This document shows, piece by piece, positions 1-8,976 of a stretch of 45,083 nucleotides of DNA. A model generated the notes under the pieces. That model was not told the DNA's origin, ran no database searches, and worked only from the letters and a program-made list of their open reading frames with translations. The position numbers and the translations under genes were made by a program. Position 1 is the first letter of the stretch; every line of letters begins with the position of its first letter. The stretch comes from a virus, in the IMG/VR virus record IMGVR_UViG_3300008117_000293, positions 1 through 45,083 of that record; one strand, given 5' to 3'.

Positions 1-59
1 ATGGTCGCAAAATCTTGCGTCCTGAAGGCATTGTCACTGCTAAATACAACGCTGCTTAA
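1..59 (+). CDS. 3' end of a gene cut by the window edge, probably the major capsid protein
   Basis: The frame beginning at base 3 is open from the edge and stops at TAA 57-59, giving only the last 18 residues (GRKILRPEGIVTAKYNAA). It is followed 11 bases later by a small virion-type gene and then a strong terminator, which is the usual setting of a phage capsid gene. The tail vaguely resembles the C-terminus of N4-gp56-like capsid proteins, but 18 residues are too few to prove it. The identity is inferred mainly from position. Confidence 0.45.
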   Translation, partial: GRKILRPEGIVTAKYNAA

Positions 60-70
60 GGAGAAACATT

Positions 71-559
71 ATGGCAACTATTACAACTTTGGCTGGTGCA
101 GCCTCCGCTGGTCGTACCGCTGGTGCTGTCCCTTACTTGGTCGATGTTACAGTTGACTTCGCTGCTGCAGCTACAGCTAAAGGCTCTGCCTTGGCTGCTG
201 CTGATGTCATCGAAGCTCTCAGTGTTCCCGCTAACACTCTCATCTTGAATGCTGGTATGGAAGTTATCACTGCCCTTGGCGGTGAGTCTTCTGACACTAC
301 ATTCGACTTAGGCGTGACTGGTGTTGATGCTGACAACTTTGTTGATGGCTTTGATGCTGACGCTGCTGCTGCTGGTGCTTATGCCCAGAATGCTGCTGCT
401 TTCCAGCCTATCGTCAACGCAACTGCTGACACTATTGACATCTTGATTGCCACTGCCACTACTGCTCCCACCTCTGGTGAAGTGCGTGTATGGGCTGTGT
501 TGATGAATGTTGATGGTCGTCCTGCACGAACTTCCGTTGATCGTGAGCAACTGGCTTAA
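71..559 (+). CDS. Small virion-type protein next to the capsid gene (possible decoration or head protein)
   Basis: The product is 162 aa, very rich in Ala, Thr, Val and Asp, acidic, with no cysteine and no membrane segment. A strong ribosome binding site (AAGGAGAAAC) precedes ATG 71. The central part (about residues 50-105) carries a 'LGVTG.D.D.FVDGFDADAAAAGAY' type pattern that I associate with a family found next to capsid genes in aquatic phages. A head-decoration or structural role is inferred from position and composition; no enzymatic motif is visible. The gene ends just before a rho-independent terminator, so it is probably transcribed at high level with the capsid gene. Confidence 0.6.
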   Translation: MATITTLAGAASAGRTAGAVPYLVDVTVDFAAAATAKGSALAAADVIEALSVPANTLILNAGMEVITALGGESSDTTFDLGVTGVDADNFVDGFDADAAAAGAYAQNAAAFQPIVNATADTIDILIATATTAPTSGEVRVWAVLMNVDGRPARTSVDREQLA

Positions 560-574
560 TAGCTAGTTAATACT

Positions 575-602
575 GGGAGGGGCTTAACCGCCTCTCCCTT
601 TT
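575..602 (+). terminator. Rho-independent terminator after the capsid-region genes
   Basis: A 9-bp stem (575-583 with 590-598, one G-U pair), a 6-base loop and then TTTTATTGTTT. It lies in the 57-base gap between the 162 aa gene and the tail genes, and would let capsid-region mRNA accumulate over downstream mRNA. Confidence 0.85.
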
Positions 603-616
603 ATTGTTTAAAAATT

Positions 617-1327
617 ATGTCTACATACATTTCTTTAACGAATGAATTGCTACGAAGAATGGGTGAAGTTGTCTTAGACTCCACTGAATTCGATGGAGCT
701 AGAAACATCCAGTCTCTAGCTAAGAATGCTGTCAATTCATCCGTTAGAGAATTGATGCACTCTGCACAAGAGTGGCCTTTTGCTCTTGTTACTAACACAC
801 AAACACTGACAGTGGGTACAGGAACATATTCTTTTCCTTCTGCTTTGTCCAGTGTTGATTGGGAAAGCTTCTATCTTAAGAAGCTAACAGCAGCGGATAA
901 TGATCCTCTTCGTCTTCCTGTTCTCACTTACACAGACTACTTAGACAACTATCGTCCCGGTGAAGATGTTAATGGCACTGGTGGTTATGGTCCTGCTATT
1001 GCTGTTTATCAAACACAAGAGTCTAAGTTTGGTATCACTCCCCTGCCTGATCAGGCTTATGAGGTGGAGTATAAGTATTGGTCTTTCCCTGCTGATTTAT
1101 CTGTTTCTACAGATGTCTGTATTATTCCTGATAGATTTACCAGCGTATTAATTGATGGTGCTATGTTCTACATGTTGATGTTCAGGTCAAATGAACAAGG
1201 TGCTACTATGTACAAAGAGAAGTTTGACACTGGTATTAGAACAATGCGTAGGCTTTTATTAGATGAGCCTTTGTATATGCGTTCAACGATGATTGTTAAG
1301 CCCTCGTTCAATCCTAGAGTGTTTTAA
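617..1327 (+). CDS. Head-tail connector / tail tube A-like protein
   Basis: A 236 aa protein starting MSTYISLTNELLRRMGE. The N-terminal helix pattern (LxNxLLRxxGE, followed by about 30 residues to a second helix with VRELMHSAQEWPFA) is the style of T7 gp11-like adaptor proteins, which attach the tail to the portal. The position directly before a 518 aa tail-hub-type gene fits the podovirus order capsid, adaptor, nozzle. No Shine-Dalgarno sequence is obvious before ATG 617. The stop overlaps the next start by one base (TAATG), so the two are probably translationally coupled. The family assignment rests on general pattern and context. Confidence 0.55.
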   Translation: MSTYISLTNELLRRMGEVVLDSTEFDGARNIQSLAKNAVNSSVRELMHSAQEWPFALVTNTQTLTVGTGTYSFPSALSSVDWESFYLKKLTAADNDPLRLPVLTYTDYLDNYRPGEDVNGTGGYGPAIAVYQTQESKFGITPLPDQAYEVEYKYWSFPADLSVSTDVCIIPDRFTSVLIDGAMFYMLMFRSNEQGATMYKEKFDTGIRTMRRLLLDEPLYMRSTMIVKPSFNPRVF

Positions 1328-2883
1328 TGGCAGACAGAATTAGTGGCTTTAAGGTGACATGTATTGGTGGAATGAACACCAATAGGGATGTACTATCTCA
1401 AGGTGAGATGTATCCCGGATCAGCCACACAGCTAATTAATTATGAGCCAGCCATTACTGGTGGTTATAGACGGATTAGTGGATATGCTAATAGTTATGGA
1501 ACTGTAACTGGTACAGGTAATGTACTTGGTGTTATGGTTTCAGAGAGTTTAAATGATGGCATCTTTGCTTGTCGCAAGCCTTCTTCTGGTACAGACTACT
1601 TTTATAAATGGGTAGCTTCTTCATCCACTTGGTCAGCTATATCAACTCCCGGAACTATTACGATGGTGGGGGTTAAGAAGGTTAGGTTTACTAGATATAA
1701 TTGGAGTGCTCCTAAGTTTGCATTAACTGATGGAATCAATCCGGCTGCTGTGTATGATGGAACTACATATACACAGATTACAGATGCTAATGCTCCTAAT
1801 AGTCCTAAGTATTCTGCTGCCTTTAAGAATCATTTATTCTTAGCTGGTGATACAACAGATCCTTACAACTTATACATCTCTTCTCCTTTGGCAGAGACAA
1901 ACTTTAATCCAGCAAATGGTGCTGCTGTTATCAATGTAGGGTTTGAGATTGTTCAGATTAAACAGTTTAGAGATACGCTGTACATCTTTGGCAAGAATGC
2001 CATTAAGAGTTTAACAGGCACTAACATAGCTGACTTTGTGGTTGGTGAAGTTACAACAAATTTAGGTTGTGTTGTTCCAGATAGTGTGATAGAACTGGGG
2101 GGAAGTCTAGTATTCCTTGGACCTGATGGTTTTAGACCTGTAGCTGGAACTAATAAGATTAATGATGTTGAGTTGGAAACAATTTCAAAACAAATTCAAT
2201 TCACCATTACAGCAATCTTACAAGAACTTGTAGCTGGTTCTATTGATCCAGAAACATTAAGCTCTGTAGTAATTCGTAAGAAGTCTCAGTTTAGATTGTT
2301 CTTACCATCTGAAGGAACCTTTGGTTTGCTAGGTGGTCTTAGAGCCAGTGAAGGTGGTGTGTCGTTTGAGTATAGCCAGCTTTTTGGCTTTCCAGCTACA
2401 TGTGCTGCTAGTGGATACATTGGGCTTGAAGAAGTTATTGTTCATGGGGATTCTACTGGTAAGGTGTATAAGCAGGAGACAGGAAGTTCTTTTAATAGTA
2501 CAGAAATCTTAAGTGTTTACCAAACACCTTTCTACTATTTTCAAGATCCATCAATCCGTAAAAACTTCTATAACATTTCTACATTCTTGCGTAGTGAGGG
2601 ATCGACTAGTATTGTGATGGGTGTGTCGTATGACTTTGATGACTCTGTTAATGTCTTCAATCCAGCCAACTATAACATTTTAACAACTGGTGCTGCTGCT
2701 TATTACAATGAAGCCATCTATGATGCTTCAGCAATTTACGATGGTAATCCATCACCAGTGGAAAAGACAAACATTGAAGGCTCTGGATTCTCCGTTGCTT
2801 TCAAATATGTGACTAATGATCAGAATGCTAGTCATACGATTCAGGGCTTGGTCTTGAATTATTCGATGAATGACAGACGCTAA
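1327..2883 (+). CDS. Tail nozzle/hub-like structural protein (tail tube B-like)
   Basis: A 518 aa protein, Gly/Ser/Thr-rich and predicted mainly beta. The N-terminus has 'GGMNTNRDVLSQGEMYPGS' followed by 'Q L.NYEP...GGYRRI.GY', a pattern I recognise from podovirus-like tail proteins that begin by listing a set of strand segments. It has no signal peptide or transmembrane segment. Its size and its place after the connector suggest the distal tail or nozzle. The exact counterpart in T7 (gp12) or P22 (gp10) cannot be fixed by eye. Confidence 0.5.
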   Translation: MADRISGFKVTCIGGMNTNRDVLSQGEMYPGSATQLINYEPAITGGYRRISGYANSYGTVTGTGNVLGVMVSESLNDGIFACRKPSSGTDYFYKWVASSSTWSAISTPGTITMVGVKKVRFTRYNWSAPKFALTDGINPAAVYDGTTYTQITDANAPNSPKYSAAFKNHLFLAGDTTDPYNLYISSPLAETNFNPANGAAVINVGFEIVQIKQFRDTLYIFGKNAIKSLTGTNIADFVVGEVTTNLGCVVPDSVIELGGSLVFLGPDGFRPVAGTNKINDVELETISKQIQFTITAILQELVAGSIDPETLSSVVIRKKSQFRLFLPSEGTFGLLGGLRASEGGVSFEYSQLFGFPATCAASGYIGLEEVIVHGDSTGKVYKQETGSSFNSTEILSVYQTPFYYFQDPSIRKNFYNISTFLRSEGSTSIVMGVSYDFDDSVNVFNPANYNILTTGAAAYYNEAIYDASAIYDGNPSPVEKTNIEGSGFSVAFKYVTNDQNASHTIQGLVLNYSMNDRR

Positions 2884-2894
2884 GGAGAACTACC

Positions 2895-5210
2895 TTGACA
2901 GGTTATGTAAGACAATCTGCTGCTGATATTGTACCAACGGGTGTAGTTCGTGCGGCTCCTATTAACAATGAGTATAATGCTCTGCGTGATGCTTTTGCTG
3001 TTGGTGGTGGTCATAAGCATGATGGCACTGCTGCTGAGGGACATCCTGTTCCTGTCATTGGAGACAGTGACTTATTAAATAAGATTGCTACAGACACAGC
3101 TAACAATCGTCATGGTGTGTTTGTTGAGGTGGCAGCGGCTGCTGTTGAGCAAGTGCGCTTCCAAGACGGAGCTATTGTCCCAGTAACAGACAATGACATT
3201 GACTTAGGTACAAGTGCTCTTGAGTTTAAAGACTTATACATTGATGGCACAGCAAACATTGACAGCTTAGTAGCTGACACTGCTGACATCAATGGAGGCA
3301 CTGTTGATGCCGCTGTTATTGGTGCAAGCACTGCTGCTGCTGGTACATTCACTGCACTCACTGCCAACACCTCTTTAGTTGCAGCCACTGCTGACATTAA
3401 TGCAGGTACTATTGATGGTGCTGTTATTGGTGGCTCTTCTGCCTTAGCCATCACAGGCACTACAATTACTGCCACCACAGGATTTGTTGGTGGTCTTACT
3501 GGTGCTGTCACTGGTAACACAGCAGGTACACACACAGGTGCTGTTGTTGGTAATGTCACTGGTAATTTAACTGGTAATGTTACAGCCTCTACAGGCACAT
3601 CAACATTCAATGATGTCACCATCAATGGTGGCTTGAACATGGATGCTGGCACTGCTGCCACCATCACCAACTTAACTAGCCCTACCAATTCTGGTGATGC
3701 AGCTACCAAAGGCTATGTTGACACAGCAGACGCTTTAAAGCTTAATCTGTCTGGTGGCACAATGTCGGGTGCTATTGCTATGGGGACAAACAAGATTACA
3801 GGTCTTGGTACTCCTACATCAAATGCTGACGCAGCCACTAAGGTTTATGTTGATACAGCTATTAGCAACTTAGTAGCCGCTGCTCCCGGAGCATTAGACA
3901 CTCTAGATGAACTTGCTGCTGCTTTAGGTGATGATGCCAACTTTGCCACCACAGTTACCAACTCCATTGCAACTAAACTAGCACTTGCTGGTGGCACTAT
4001 GAGTGGTGCTATTGCAATGGGTACTAGCAAGATTACTGGCTTAGGTGATCCAACTCTTGCACAAGATGCTGCCACTAAAACTTATGTTGATACAGCAGAT
4101 GCACTGAAGCTTAACTTGTCTGGTGGCACTATGAGTGGTGCTATCGCTATGGGTACTTCTAAGATTACAGGTCTTGGCAATCCCACAGCAAATCAAGACG
4201 CTGCTACTAAAACTTATGTAGACACTGCCGATGCATTGAAACTGTCGTTAACAGGTGGCACAATGTCTGGGGCCATTGCGATGGGTACTTCCAAGATTAC
4301 AGGCTTGGGTACTCCAACAGATAATGCTGATGCTACAACTAAACTGTATGTTGATGGCATCTTAGGCTCTGCCACTGCTGCTGCTGCCTCAGCTTCTGCT
4401 GCAGCTACCTCCGCTTCTAATGCAGCCACTAGTGCAAGCAATGCTTCCACATCAGAAACCAATGCTGCTTCGTCTGCCTCTGCTGCTTCTACATCAGCTA
4501 CCAATGCTGCTAATAGCTATGACGCTTTTGATGATAGGTATTTAGGAAGCAAGTCTTCTGCACCTTCTGTTGACAATGATGGCAATGCTTTATTAACTGG
4601 TGCATTGTATTGGAACAGCACAAGCAATGAATTGTATTTGTGGACTGGTTCTGCATGGACACGCTCTGCTTTGTCTGGTTCAGACTATGTAGCTAAGACT
4701 GGTGACACCATGACTGGTGCTCTCACAGTCACTGCTCTTACAGCTTCCTTAGATTCAACATTCTCATCTACAGGTGCTTTGAGAATTAGTAAGGGAACTA
4801 CTGCAGAACAACCCGGAACACCTGTAACGGGAATGCTTCGCTATAATACAACAACTAATCAGTTTGAGGGATATAGCGGTTCTTCTCCTGCGTGGAACAG
4901 TGTTGGTGGTGCAACGATCAGCAATGACACAAGCACAGCTACTAATGTCTATCCTCTATTTGCAAGCGCAACATCTGGCACAGCTACAACGCTGTTCACA
5001 GGCAATACTAAGTTGCTGTACAAGCCAAGCACTGGTGAACTGTCTTCTTCTGTTGTAAATGCGGGGAACGGCATCTATGTAAATAGCCAGTCTATTGCTG
5101 TAAGTTATACAATTGCAGCAGGTTACTCAGGTATGTCATCTGGCCCTGTCACCATTGCATCAGGTCAATCAGTCACAGTTGCCAGCGGTTCACGCTGGGT
5201 CGTTTTGTAA
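2895..5210 (+). CDS. Tail fibre protein with tandem fibre repeats
   Basis: A 771 aa fibre. The start is TTG 2895, placed 7 bases after AAGGAG (2882-2887) next to the upstream stop; no better ATG fits. Order of parts: an N-terminal attachment-like region (residues 1-110, including GGGHKHDGT), TGN/TG-rich beta repeats (about 110-270), three or four copies of a unit ending LSGGTMSGAIAMGTSKITGLG then AATKTYVDTA (about 268-490), an Ala/Ser/Asn-rich stretch (about 493-545), and a 'DRYLGSKSSAPSVDNDG' module followed by LYWNST.NELYLW, common in phage fibres. It should bind the host surface or carry the following fibre proteins. Low-complexity repeats make length variation by recombination likely. Confidence 0.8.
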   Translation: MTGYVRQSAADIVPTGVVRAAPINNEYNALRDAFAVGGGHKHDGTAAEGHPVPVIGDSDLLNKIATDTANNRHGVFVEVAAAAVEQVRFQDGAIVPVTDNDIDLGTSALEFKDLYIDGTANIDSLVADTADINGGTVDAAVIGASTAAAGTFTALTANTSLVAATADINAGTIDGAVIGGSSALAITGTTITATTGFVGGLTGAVTGNTAGTHTGAVVGNVTGNLTGNVTASTGTSTFNDVTINGGLNMDAGTAATITNLTSPTNSGDAATKGYVDTADALKLNLSGGTMSGAIAMGTNKITGLGTPTSNADAATKVYVDTAISNLVAAAPGALDTLDELAAALGDDANFATTVTNSIATKLALAGGTMSGAIAMGTSKITGLGDPTLAQDAATKTYVDTADALKLNLSGGTMSGAIAMGTSKITGLGNPTANQDAATKTYVDTADALKLSLTGGTMSGAIAMGTSKITGLGTPTDNADATTKLYVDGILGSATAAAASASAAATSASNAATSASNASTSETNAASSASAASTSATNAANSYDAFDDRYLGSKSSAPSVDNDGNALLTGALYWNSTSNELYLWTGSAWTRSALSGSDYVAKTGDTMTGALTVTALTASLDSTFSSTGALRISKGTTAEQPGTPVTGMLRYNTTTNQFEGYSGSSPAWNSVGGATISNDTSTATNVYPLFASATSGTATTLFTGNTKLLYKPSTGELSSSVVNAGNGIYVNSQSIAVSYTIAAGYSGMSSGPVTIASGQSVTVASGSRWVVL
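3699..4350 (+). repeat. In-frame tandem repeats inside the tail fibre gene
   Basis: Related units of about 110-130 bases encode [A/D]ATKxYVDTADALKLxLxGGTMSGAIAMGTxKITGLG; clear copies begin near 3699, 4068 and 4200, with a variant between 3831 and 4045. The copies differ at many third codon positions, so they are not recent duplications. Confidence 0.8.
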
Positions 5211-5219
5211 GGAAAATTT

Positions 5220-6413
5220 ATGAGTTCAATAGTTATTGCTGGCGACACATCTGGAAGCGTTACGCTACAAGCTCCTGCTGTGGCGGGGACAACAACGATA
5301 ACGCTACCAGCAACTAGTGGGACGTTATTACAATCAGGTACAACTGTTACTGAGGCACAAGGTGGTACAGGAACTACTGTTGGTTACAATGGATTTAAAA
5401 ACCGCATCATCAATGGTGGAATAACAATCTCACAGAGAGGTGTAAGCCCAACCCAAACGGGTGGTGGAGACTACTCGGTCGATAGGTTTTTTAATTACTA
5501 CTCTGGAAACGCCTACACATCGGTTCAATCAACTACTGCACCAGCAGGATTTATAAACAGTTTGTTATTGACCATTACAACAGCATCAGCATCTCCAACG
5601 TATAGTTTTTTTGGACATAAAATTGAAGGATTAAACTGCGCTGATTTAGGTTATGGAACCGCTACCGCCTCAGCGGTTACGCTGTCGTTTTGGGTTCGCT
5701 CAAGCGTAGCTGGTATTTATTCCCTTTCCTTAAGTAATAATGATGGCAATAGAGCTTATGCGGCTTCATACACCATCAACACTGCAAATACTTGGGAACA
5801 GAAATCTGTAACCATTCCCGGTGATACGTCAGGGACATGGCTAACAACAAATGCGACAGGGATTTTTATTCGTTGGAATATGGGAACAGGACAAGCGGGT
5901 AGGCTTATTTCTGCGGGTTCTTGGCAAGCGGCTAATGCCGATGGTGCAACAGGATCAACGGGTGCAAACACTTGGGCAAATACTTCAGGCGCAACCTTTT
6001 ACATCACAGGCGTTCAACTAGAAAAAGGCTCAACAGCAACATCGTTTGATGTGCGTCCTTATGGGACTGAATTGTCTTTGTGTCAACGCTACTATTACAG
6101 AGCAGTTAATGGAAATACACAACCAATAACTAATGGTTTTTATTACAGTAGTACCGATATCCGAGGGATTATAAATTTCCCTTGCACAATGCGAATTTCA
6201 CCATCACTTGTTTCGTCAAGTGGTACAGACCATTTTAGATTGCAAGCAGTAGGTAGTGACGACACATTTGACACGCTATTAGATGCTGGCCCTAAATCAA
6301 CTACATCAATGTATTTGTATATAAATAGCAATGTTTCTGGAACTGCTGGTAATGCGGGGGCAATTCTTTCAAATAACGCAAGTGCATCTCTTGCTTTTAA
6401 TTCGGAGTTGTAA
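5220..6413 (+). CDS. Tail fibre / receptor-binding protein with a carbohydrate-binding-like fold
   Basis: A 397 aa protein behind AAGGAAAATTT and ATG 5220. The N-terminal 45 residues (SGSVTLQAPAVAGTTTITLP, then a GTGTT hinge) look like a short adaptor shared with other fibre genes. Next comes FKNRIINGGITISQRG (about 60-75), the entry to a jelly-roll domain (about 75-290) that ends with ITGVQLEKGSTATSFDVRPYG then LCQRYYYRA. I know this combination from many phage tail fibres and associate it with glycan binding. The last 100 residues are probably the distal tip. The sugar target is unknown. Confidence 0.75.
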   Translation: MSSIVIAGDTSGSVTLQAPAVAGTTTITLPATSGTLLQSGTTVTEAQGGTGTTVGYNGFKNRIINGGITISQRGVSPTQTGGGDYSVDRFFNYYSGNAYTSVQSTTAPAGFINSLLLTITTASASPTYSFFGHKIEGLNCADLGYGTATASAVTLSFWVRSSVAGIYSLSLSNNDGNRAYAASYTINTANTWEQKSVTIPGDTSGTWLTTNATGIFIRWNMGTGQAGRLISAGSWQAANADGATGSTGANTWANTSGATFYITGVQLEKGSTATSFDVRPYGTELSLCQRYYYRAVNGNTQPITNGFYYSSTDIRGIINFPCTMRISPSLVSSSGTDHFRLQAVGSDDTFDTLLDAGPKSTTSMYLYINSNVSGTAGNAGAILSNNASASLAFNSEL

Positions 6414-6415
6414 AA

Positions 6416-6580
6416 ATGACATACAAACTTTATAAAAATGCTCTTGGCAATACTTCAATAATGAAAATTGAACAAGGCTATGTAACCAGTTTTACTGAAG
6501 ACCCTGCCAACACAGACTACCAAGCCTACCTAAAGTGGCTTGCTGAAGGCAATACACCCGAACCCGCAGAAGGAACTTAA
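6416..6580 (+). CDS. Small fibre-associated protein (54 aa), possible fibre chaperone
   Basis: ATG 6416 lies two bases after the fibre stop and reads 54 codons to TAA 6580, one base before the next start. The product begins MTYKLYKN and ends with NTDYQAYLKWLAEGNTPEPAEGT. The 'DYqaYL.WlaeGNtPePA' ending is a recurrent signature of tiny proteins beside phage tail fibres. A role as chaperone or minor fibre part is inferred from its fixed position between two fibre genes. Confidence 0.75.
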   Translation: MTYKLYKNALGNTSIMKIEQGYVTSFTEDPANTDYQAYLKWLAEGNTPEPAEGT

Positions 6581-6581
6581 C

Positions 6582-7481
6582 ATGGCAAGCATAATCAATG
6601 CAGCAACATCAGGTGGGCTAGTCACCACTGCTGACACATCAGGCATCTTACAACTACAAACAGCATCGACTACTGCTGTGACTGTGACTGCTTCACAGAA
6701 TGTGGGTATTGGAACGGCTTCACCCGGAGCGAGATTGGGCATACTTGTATCAGGAATGACTAACCAAGTCTCACTTGGTGCAAACGCATCAAATTCGGCC
6801 TATGGTTCAATTTCTTTTGGTGCAAGTAACCTAGATACTGGAAGGATTGGCTTTACTGCTGGCGGTAATACTGACCTTAATTTATACGTTGATGTGCCAA
6901 GTGGAGGAACGCATCAATTTAGAAATGCTACCACTACAATGGTGACTGTTAATAGCGCAGGAAATCTAAAGACTATTGGGACAATTAGTGTTGGCAATGC
7001 AACTCCTTCAACAAGCGGTGCTGGCATCACATTCCCCGCAACTCAAGTTGCATCATCAGACGCTAATACTTTGGATGACTATGAAGAAGGTAACTGGACA
7101 CCAACTGTTGCGGCAACGACAACAAACCCCACTGTTAGTTCTTATCCTACAAGAGTTGGAAGATATGTAAAGATTGGGAAACAAGTAACAATCTATTGTG
7201 GTATTCAAAACAATTCATCAGGTGGCTCAGGAAATTTAAAAATTACTGGTTTGCCGTTTCAAGCCACTTCTGATGATTGCACTTTTTCAGGCGTTTCTGC
7301 TCTAAACGGAGACTTTTCTTGGGGAACAAGTAAAACAGGTGTTTTGTTCGCTGTCGGTGCAAATCAATCACACATTGATGTTTATGCTACGCAAAATGGT
7401 GTAGCACAAGCTGGAATACCAATCGGTAATTTTAATGCCGACTCAAAATATCTTAACATCACATTAACCTATTTCGTTTAA
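6582..7481 (+). CDS. Tail fibre protein
   Basis: A 299 aa protein. ATG 6582 is chosen rather than an in-frame TTG at 6540, because AGAAGGA lies just upstream and the TTG would sit deep inside the previous gene. The N-terminus (GGLVTTADTSGILQLQT.STTAVTV, then VGIGTASPGARL) is a beta motif common at the start of phage fibre and S74-type proteins. Around residues 160-180 is DANTLDDYEEGNWTPTV, typical of the stalk before a C-terminal head domain. The last 100 residues (YVKIGKQVTIYCGI...) form a small beta domain that is probably the tip. It lacks an S74 chaperone of its own. Confidence 0.75.
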   Translation: MASIINAATSGGLVTTADTSGILQLQTASTTAVTVTASQNVGIGTASPGARLGILVSGMTNQVSLGANASNSAYGSISFGASNLDTGRIGFTAGGNTDLNLYVDVPSGGTHQFRNATTTMVTVNSAGNLKTIGTISVGNATPSTSGAGITFPATQVASSDANTLDDYEEGNWTPTVAATTTNPTVSSYPTRVGRYVKIGKQVTIYCGIQNNSSGGSGNLKITGLPFQATSDDCTFSGVSALNGDFSWGTSKTGVLFAVGANQSHIDVYATQNGVAQAGIPIGNFNADSKYLNITLTYFV

Positions 7482-7485
7482 TTAA

Positions 7486-7503
7486 CTTGATTGGATTATC
7501 AAG
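7486..7503 (+). other. Small inverted repeat between fibre genes
   Basis: CTTGAT (7486-7491) and ATCAAG (7498-7503) with a 6-base loop, in the 46-base gap between two fibre genes. There is no T-tract, so it is probably not an efficient terminator; it could be an mRNA stability or processing element. Confidence 0.35.
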
Positions 7504-7527
7504 TCGGACACTAACCAAAGGAAAATT

Positions 7528-7776
7528 ATGTCACTTACTAAAACCACAACTGTTGACCAAATTACAGTAACCGAAACTGGCACAGTCTTGTATCGTGAAG
7601 CCACACGCATCATGGAAGATGGCAATCAAATTAGCCAAACTTACCATCGTTCAAGCCTCACACCCGCACAAGACCTGACAGGCGTTCCCGCTAATGTTGT
7701 TGCTATCTGCAATACAGTCTGGACTGCTGAAGTGATTGCGGCTTATCAAGCGGCTCAAGAAACACAAGGAGCCTAA
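7528..7776 (+). CDS. Small fibre-cassette protein (82 aa)
   Basis: ATG 7528 follows AAAGGAAAATT. The product has the form 'T.RI.EDG..IS.TYHR..LTPAQDL...PA.V.AIC..VWT.EVIAAYQAAQ', a pattern I have seen in small proteins beside phage fibre genes. It is soluble, without signal peptide or membrane segment, and lies between two fibre genes. A fibre assembly or baseplate-attachment role is plausible but not shown. Confidence 0.7.
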   Translation: MSLTKTTTVDQITVTETGTVLYREATRIMEDGNQISQTYHRSSLTPAQDLTGVPANVVAICNTVWTAEVIAAYQAAQETQGA

Positions 7777-7778
7777 TC

Positions 7779-8975
7779 ATGGCAATTACATTAGACGGGA
7801 CAGCAGGGATTATTGTCTCTGGTAACACTAACACACTTTCTGGAGTGACTGTAAGCCGTGGTGGTGGTTCTATAGCAACTAATACTGCGGTGGGTGCTAG
7901 TGCTTTGGCGGCTAATACAACTGGTGCTTTAAATACTGCAGTTGGAAATGGTGCTTTGCAAAGCGTTACAACAGGTTCTGGGTACACAGCAGTTGGTTAT
8001 GCGGCTGGCAGTTTATTAACTGCTGCTTCTGACAATTACGCAAGTGTTTTTATGGGTTGGAGAGCAGGTAACAATACAAGCACAGCTACCGATGTTACTT
8101 TTATTGGTGCAGCAGCAGGTAGATTAAATACTACTGGCTCATCAAATACAGCATTAGGTGCTGCTGCCCTCTACTCAAACACCACAGCATCTAACAACAC
8201 TGCTGTAGGTTATCAGGCGGGGTATAGCAATACAACGGGCGTAAGCAATTCTTTTGTTGGAAAAAGTGCTGGTTTAAACAACACAACAGGCGCAAACAAT
8301 TCATTCTTTGGTTTTGAAGCTGGTGGAATAAACACAGGTGGTAACGGCATTACTGCTATTGGCTATCAGGCTTTAGCTAATCACAGTATAAGTGGAATAT
8401 CAAACAACACGGCACTTGGTTATTTGGCGGGTAGTGCTTTAACCACAGGTCAAGTAAATGTTTATTTAGGTTCTGAAACGGGTTCAAGTCACACTACTGG
8501 TAGTGCTGGTATTTACATTGGTAGACTTGCAAATTCTAGTAGTTCATCAGTTGGTGGTGAAACTGTTATTGGTTATAACATACAAGGTAAAGGTACTGAT
8601 ACCGCCTTTATTGGCAATCCTTCTGGTGCGTATAACGGAGCCAACACAACTACTTGGTCAACCACTTCTGACCAACGCCTTAAGAAAAACATTGTTGACA
8701 ACAATGATGGACTAGAAAAAATTAATTCTATTCGTGTACGCAACTTTGAATATCGTTTGCCTGAAGAAGTTACAGAACTTGCAACAACAACTGCCGTTAA
8801 AAAAGAAGGTGTGCAGTTGGGTGTAATTGCTCAAGAACTCCAAGCAGTTTTGCCTGAATGCGTCAAAACAGAATCAACAGGCGTTATGTCAGTGGATGCC
8901 GACAACTTGACTTGGTACTTAGTCAATGCTGTTAAAGAATTAACTGCCCGTATTAAACAACTTGAAGGAAACTAA
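7779..8975 (+). CDS. Tail fibre/spike with YadA-like head repeats and C-terminal S74 intramolecular chaperone
   Basis: A 398 aa protein with AAGGAG before ATG 7779. Residues about 35-260 are repeats of the NTAVGxxAL..NTTG type (about 14-24 residues), like the left-handed beta roll of YadA-like trimeric adhesins. The C-terminus is a Peptidase_S74 domain: TTSDQRLKKNI with the predicted catalytic Ser297 and Lys302, then GVIAQELQAVLPE and a final helix. In this family the domain trimerises the fibre and cuts itself off before the serine, which would leave about 296 residues in the mature fibre. Catalytic residues are intact. Confidence 0.9.
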   Translation: MAITLDGTAGIIVSGNTNTLSGVTVSRGGGSIATNTAVGASALAANTTGALNTAVGNGALQSVTTGSGYTAVGYAAGSLLTAASDNYASVFMGWRAGNNTSTATDVTFIGAAAGRLNTTGSSNTALGAAALYSNTTASNNTAVGYQAGYSNTTGVSNSFVGKSAGLNNTTGANNSFFGFEAGGINTGGNGITAIGYQALANHSISGISNNTALGYLAGSALTTGQVNVYLGSETGSSHTTGSAGIYIGRLANSSSSSVGGETVIGYNIQGKGTDTAFIGNPSGAYNGANTTTWSTTSDQRLKKNIVDNNDGLEKINSIRVRNFEYRLPEEVTELATTTAVKKEGVQLGVIAQELQAVLPECVKTESTGVMSVDADNLTWYLVNAVKELTARIKQLEGN

Positions 8976-8976
8976 A

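Noticed and set aside
3110-3709. A 199-codon open frame on the minus strand opposite the tail fibre gene
   Set aside because: It is antisense to a clear fibre gene; its Ala/Val/Pro-rich product mirrors the Thr/Ala/Gly-rich repeats of the plus strand. The same applies to the minus frames at 3845-4075 and 4214-4504.
3699-4350. Possible CRISPR-like array
   Set aside because: The repeats are imperfect, in frame, longer than 100 bases and encode a fibre motif; there are no spacer-like unique segments of even length.
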